Below, piece by piece: positions 33,740-35,898 of a stretch of 35,898 nucleotides of DNA. Below the pieces are notes generated by a model. That model was not told the DNA's origin and did not search any database. It saw only the letters and a list, made by a program, of their open reading frames with translations. Source of the DNA: Deltaproteobacteria bacterium (lineage in GTDB: Bacteria > Myxococcota_A > Polyangia > Haliangiales > JADYYK01); assembly GCA_020853705.1 (NCBI GenBank), contig JADYYK010000030.1, forward strand, positions 1 to 35,898. Direction: 5' to 3'. The position numbers and the translations under genes were made by a program. Every line of letters starts with the position of its first letter. Within the stretch, counting starts at the first letter, position 1.

Positions 33740-35109
33740 AGCTCGACCCCCAGCGTGAGCGAGCCGGCGAGGATGCCGCCGCCACCCTCCAGTGTGGGGT
33801 AGCCCGGGTTCGACACCTGGGTGCCCAGCGTGGACGGATCCGACGCCATGTCGGGCAGCTCGTCGCGCAGGCCGTCGGTCGGGGCGCCGGTCTCGCCGGG
33901 GGCGAACACCCGCTTGTCGTACGACACGTGCGTGACCAGGTGCAGCCCGACGTGCGCGTCCACCGTGATGGCGTGCTTGCCCACGCGCCCGAGGCGCAGC
34001 CCGGTGCCCAGCGCCATCGCGACCTTGGTGCCATCGACCAGGTTGGTGACGCCGCGCTGCGCCGGCACCGGCGAGGTCTCGACCCCGAGGCCGCCGCGCA
34101 CCACCAGGCCGAAATCGCGGCCATCCAGCGCGGTGACGTCGACTCCGGCGCGCACCCCGAAAGCGTCCTTGTACTCCACCGCGGGCAGCTTGCCCTCCAG
34201 CGGACCGACGAACGGGATGCGGCTGGTCACCTTGACGAACGGGCTGCCCAGCCGCGACCACATCGCCCACGACAGATCGAGGCCGGCCTGCACCTGGCCC
34301 TTGCCGCCGCCCGAGGTCCAGCCCAGGCCCGCCACCAGCGTGTGCGGCGTGACCAGCCCCTCGGCGTCGATGGCCAGATCGATGCGATCGCCGGCCACCT
34401 TGTTCTGGGTGTCGGCCTTGAACGGCACCGAGAAGGCCTGCCGGAACACCAGCGCGGTCGACCAGCCCGGGCGCGGATCGAAGCGCACCCCGCCGTTGAG
34501 CTTGACGGTGGCGAAGACCTCCTCGTCGACACGCGGCTCCAGCGCGCGGGTCGAGCCGCTGTCGGTGCGCACGCCGCCGGCGACGCCGGCCAGGAAGTTG
34601 AAGGCCAGGCCGATGCCGACCTTGGGGTGCACGCGCACCGCGACCGCGGGCAGCGCGACCAGACGCTGGGTGCGGTTGTCGTAGTACGGGAAGAACGGCT
34701 GGCTGGGCAGCCGCGCGATCACGCGCAGCACGCGGGTCGGCAGCAGGTACAGCGCCAGGCCGATGGAGACCTTGCCCTCGAGCGGCCCGTACAGCGGCGC
34801 CGGCAGCGAGGCGCCCGCGGTGACCCCGAGCGGCTCGGTGACCGGGCGGTCGACGTCATTGATGCTGAGCCGCGACGCCGTCGCCTGCACACCGAGGGCG
34901 ACGTGATAGCCGCGCCCGAAGGCCAGGCCCGCGGGGTCGTAGTGCGACGCCGACCAGTCGGTGGTGGTCGCCGCCACCGCTCCGGCGCGGCCCGAGGCGG
35001 CGGCGCCGAGGCCGAACAGATCGGCGACGTTGGCGTGCGCAGGCGTGACCAGCGTCGTCAGCGCCAGCACGGCGAGGCCGAAACGGCCGAGGTGTCCGGG
35101 GCGCGACAA
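33736..35109 (-). CDS. FadL/OMPP1-like outer-membrane transport protein
   Basis: This 457-residue FadL-type barrel has a signal peptide MSRPGHLGRFGLAVLALTTLVTPAHA, a mature start NVADLFGLGAAASGRAGAVAATTTDWSASHYDPAGLAFG (the family's NPAG position reads DPAG) and long barrel strands to the end LTLGVEL. TTG 35109 is the only start that gives a proper signal peptide; no ribosome site is seen. It is first in the operon and divergent from a lipoprotein gene, with a palindrome between. The substrate is unknown. Confidence 0.8.
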   Translation of the reverse strand: MSRPGHLGRFGLAVLALTTLVTPAHANVADLFGLGAAASGRAGAVAATTTDWSASHYDPAGLAFGRGYHVALGVQATASRLSINDVDRPVTEPLGVTAGASLPAPLYGPLEGKVSIGLALYLLPTRVLRVIARLPSQPFFPYYDNRTQRLVALPAVAVRVHPKVGIGLAFNFLAGVAGGVRTDSGSTRALEPRVDEEVFATVKLNGGVRFDPRPGWSTALVFRQAFSVPFKADTQNKVAGDRIDLAIDAEGLVTPHTLVAGLGWTSGGGKGQVQAGLDLSWAMWSRLGSPFVKVTSRIPFVGPLEGKLPAVEYKDAFGVRAGVDVTALDGRDFGLVVRGGLGVETSPVPAQRGVTNLVDGTKVAMALGTGLRLGRVGKHAITVDAHVGLHLVTHVSYDKRVFAPGETGAPTDGLRDELPDMASDPSTLGTQVSNPGYPTLEGGGGILAGSLTLGVEL

Positions 35110-35118
35110 GGCGGGCGC

Positions 35119-35128
35119 ATGTTAACAT
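35119..35128. promoter_or_regulatory. Palindrome in a 43-bp divergent intergenic region
   Basis: ATGTTAACAT is self-complementary and AT-rich in a GC-rich setting, lying between the divergent FadL-like operon and the lipoprotein gene. It may be an operator or a -10-like region shared by both promoters. Confidence 0.35.
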
Positions 35129-35152
35129 CGGGTTTCAGCGCGGGGGCAAGAC

Positions 35153-35898
35153 ATGCGAGCGAGCACACGGTGGAATGCGCTTCAGGCGACGGCGCGGCGG
35201 GCGGCGAGCGCGGCCGTGCTGGCGACGGCGCTGGTGTGTGTGGGCGCGGCCGGCTGCGGCGGCTCCGGCGGCGACGACGTCGACGCCGCGGTCGATCCCG
35301 ACGAGTGCATGCCCGGCGGCGCCTTCGACATCAACGGGCGTCACGCCGTCGAGGCCACGCTGAACGTGCTGGTCAACGCGTCGATCATCCGCGACAAGCC
35401 GACCACCGCGAAGGTGTACCTGCTGGCCGATCTCACCACCATGGGCGTCACCGGCAACGTGGTCGGCAAGCTGTGCAAGCTGGAGATCCCGCCGGTGCCG
35501 CTGGAGGGCCAGGCGCCGCTGATCTTCACGCCGGGCCCCGGCCTCATCGAGTCGGTCAAGACGGTCAGCGCGGCCGGCATGCTGGGTGGCACCACGACCT
35601 GCTCGACGTTCAAGAGCGACGTCCTGACGGTCATCCTGGGCGCCGACGTCATGCCCATCACGGGGCTCTTGCCGCAGACGACCACCATGGGGGCCCCGGC
35701 GCCGTACTGCGCCGGCGACCTCAAGACCGACTGTGATCCCGATCCGACCGGGACCAACTGCGCCTGCGATCAGGAGAAGGACGACAAGCCCGGCTCCACG
35801 CTGATCGCGATGAACGTGCCCGGGTTGACCGATCTGAAGGAGATCTACGCCGCGCTGCGCACCAGCTTCGCGCTCGACGGCCAGGTCTTCAGCTCCAA
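35153..35898 (+). CDS. Lipoprotein, C-terminus beyond the window
   Basis: An open frame from ATG 35153 runs off the right edge (248 complete codons). The signal sequence MRASTRWNALQATARRAASA ends near VGAAGC (Cys35), then GGSGGDDVDAAVDPDEC, a lipoprotein with an acidic start. The mature part has scattered Cys (KLCKLEIP, TTTCSTF, APYCAGD, CDPDPTGTNCACDQ) that may form disulfides, and strands such as VYLLADLTTMGVTGNVVG. No family is recognised. It is divergent from the FadL-like operon, so shared control is possible. Confidence 0.7.
   Translation, partial: MRASTRWNALQATARRAASAAVLATALVCVGAAGCGGSGGDDVDAAVDPDECMPGGAFDINGRHAVEATLNVLVNASIIRDKPTTAKVYLLADLTTMGVTGNVVGKLCKLEIPPVPLEGQAPLIFTPGPGLIESVKTVSAAGMLGGTTTCSTFKSDVLTVILGADVMPITGLLPQTTTMGAPAPYCAGDLKTDCDPDPTGTNCACDQEKDDKPGSTLIAMNVPGLTDLKEIYAALRTSFALDGQVFSS

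Overview
This is a very GC-rich bacterial window, densely coded and without rRNA, tRNA, CRISPR or transposon signatures. It most resembles a Myxococcota (Polyangia-type) genome. The grounds are a protein ending in a MYXO-CTERM-like sorting tail (CGC, hydrophobic helix, Arg), a large Ser/Thr kinase with a long Ala/Lys-rich region and PEGA-like end, a protein that looks like the myxobacterial TIGR04552 family, many lipoproteins and beta-propellers, and FadL-type outer-membrane proteins. The lineage is inferred, not proven.

Layout. 1-1.1 kb: tail of an upstream gene and a kelch-propeller protein. 1.1-4.3 kb (minus): four-gene operon for a cluster A-I (Zn/Mn-type) metal ABC transporter (membrane protein, binding protein, ATPase, permease). 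4.35-5.0 kb: NiCoT/UreH-like Ni/Co permease. 5.05-6.9 kb (minus): RegB/RegA (PrrB/PrrA) redox two-component system, divergent from an outer-membrane protein plus lipoprotein (7.07-8.56 kb) with a RegA-box-like sequence between. 8.6-10.1 kb (minus): G3E/CobW GTPase and a Fur/Zur regulator. 10.28-20.31 kb (plus): a run of ten tightly spaced genes: ZIP-like/ArsP-permease fusion, His-rich exported protein, porin-like barrel, a second metal ABC transporter (binding protein, ATPase, permease), BNR propeller with MYXO-CTERM-like end, lipoprotein, YVTN propeller lipoprotein and diheme cytochrome c. It ends at a perfect 14-bp-arm inverted repeat. 20.3-23.7 kb: outer-membrane barrel, PIN-PhoH ATPase, PilZ protein, small exported protein. 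23.7-26.0 kb: M16 peptidase divergent from a REC-GGDDF response regulator. 26.2-30.6 kb: Ser/Thr kinase and the TIGR04552-like protein. 31.0-35.1 kb (minus): two FadL-like proteins and a Cys-rich exported protein. 35.15 kb to the end: an incomplete lipoprotein gene.

How the genes fit together. The first half is a transition-metal homeostasis region: two complete A-I ABC importers, a NiCoT-like permease, a ZIP-like domain fused to an ArsP-type permease, a CobW-type metallochaperone GTPase, a Fur-family regulator and a His-rich exported protein. A 7-1-7 inverted repeat beside a candidate promoter lies between the CobW and ZIP-ArsP genes and could be the regulator's operator. The most unusual element is the ten-gene run, which joins metal import to surface/periplasmic propellers and a diheme cytochrome; this may be an undescribed metal-acquisition or metal-redox system. 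Its small lipoprotein has a paralogue in the unit divergent from RegBA, which may link the two loci.

A second notable signal is a palindromic element built on TTGGTTCG. It lies at almost the same distance upstream of candidate promoters of the PilZ gene and the Ser/Thr kinase gene, with a weaker copy upstream of the TIGR04552-like gene. Many neighbours are coupled by ATGA, GTGA or TTGA overlaps, and non-ATG starts are common.
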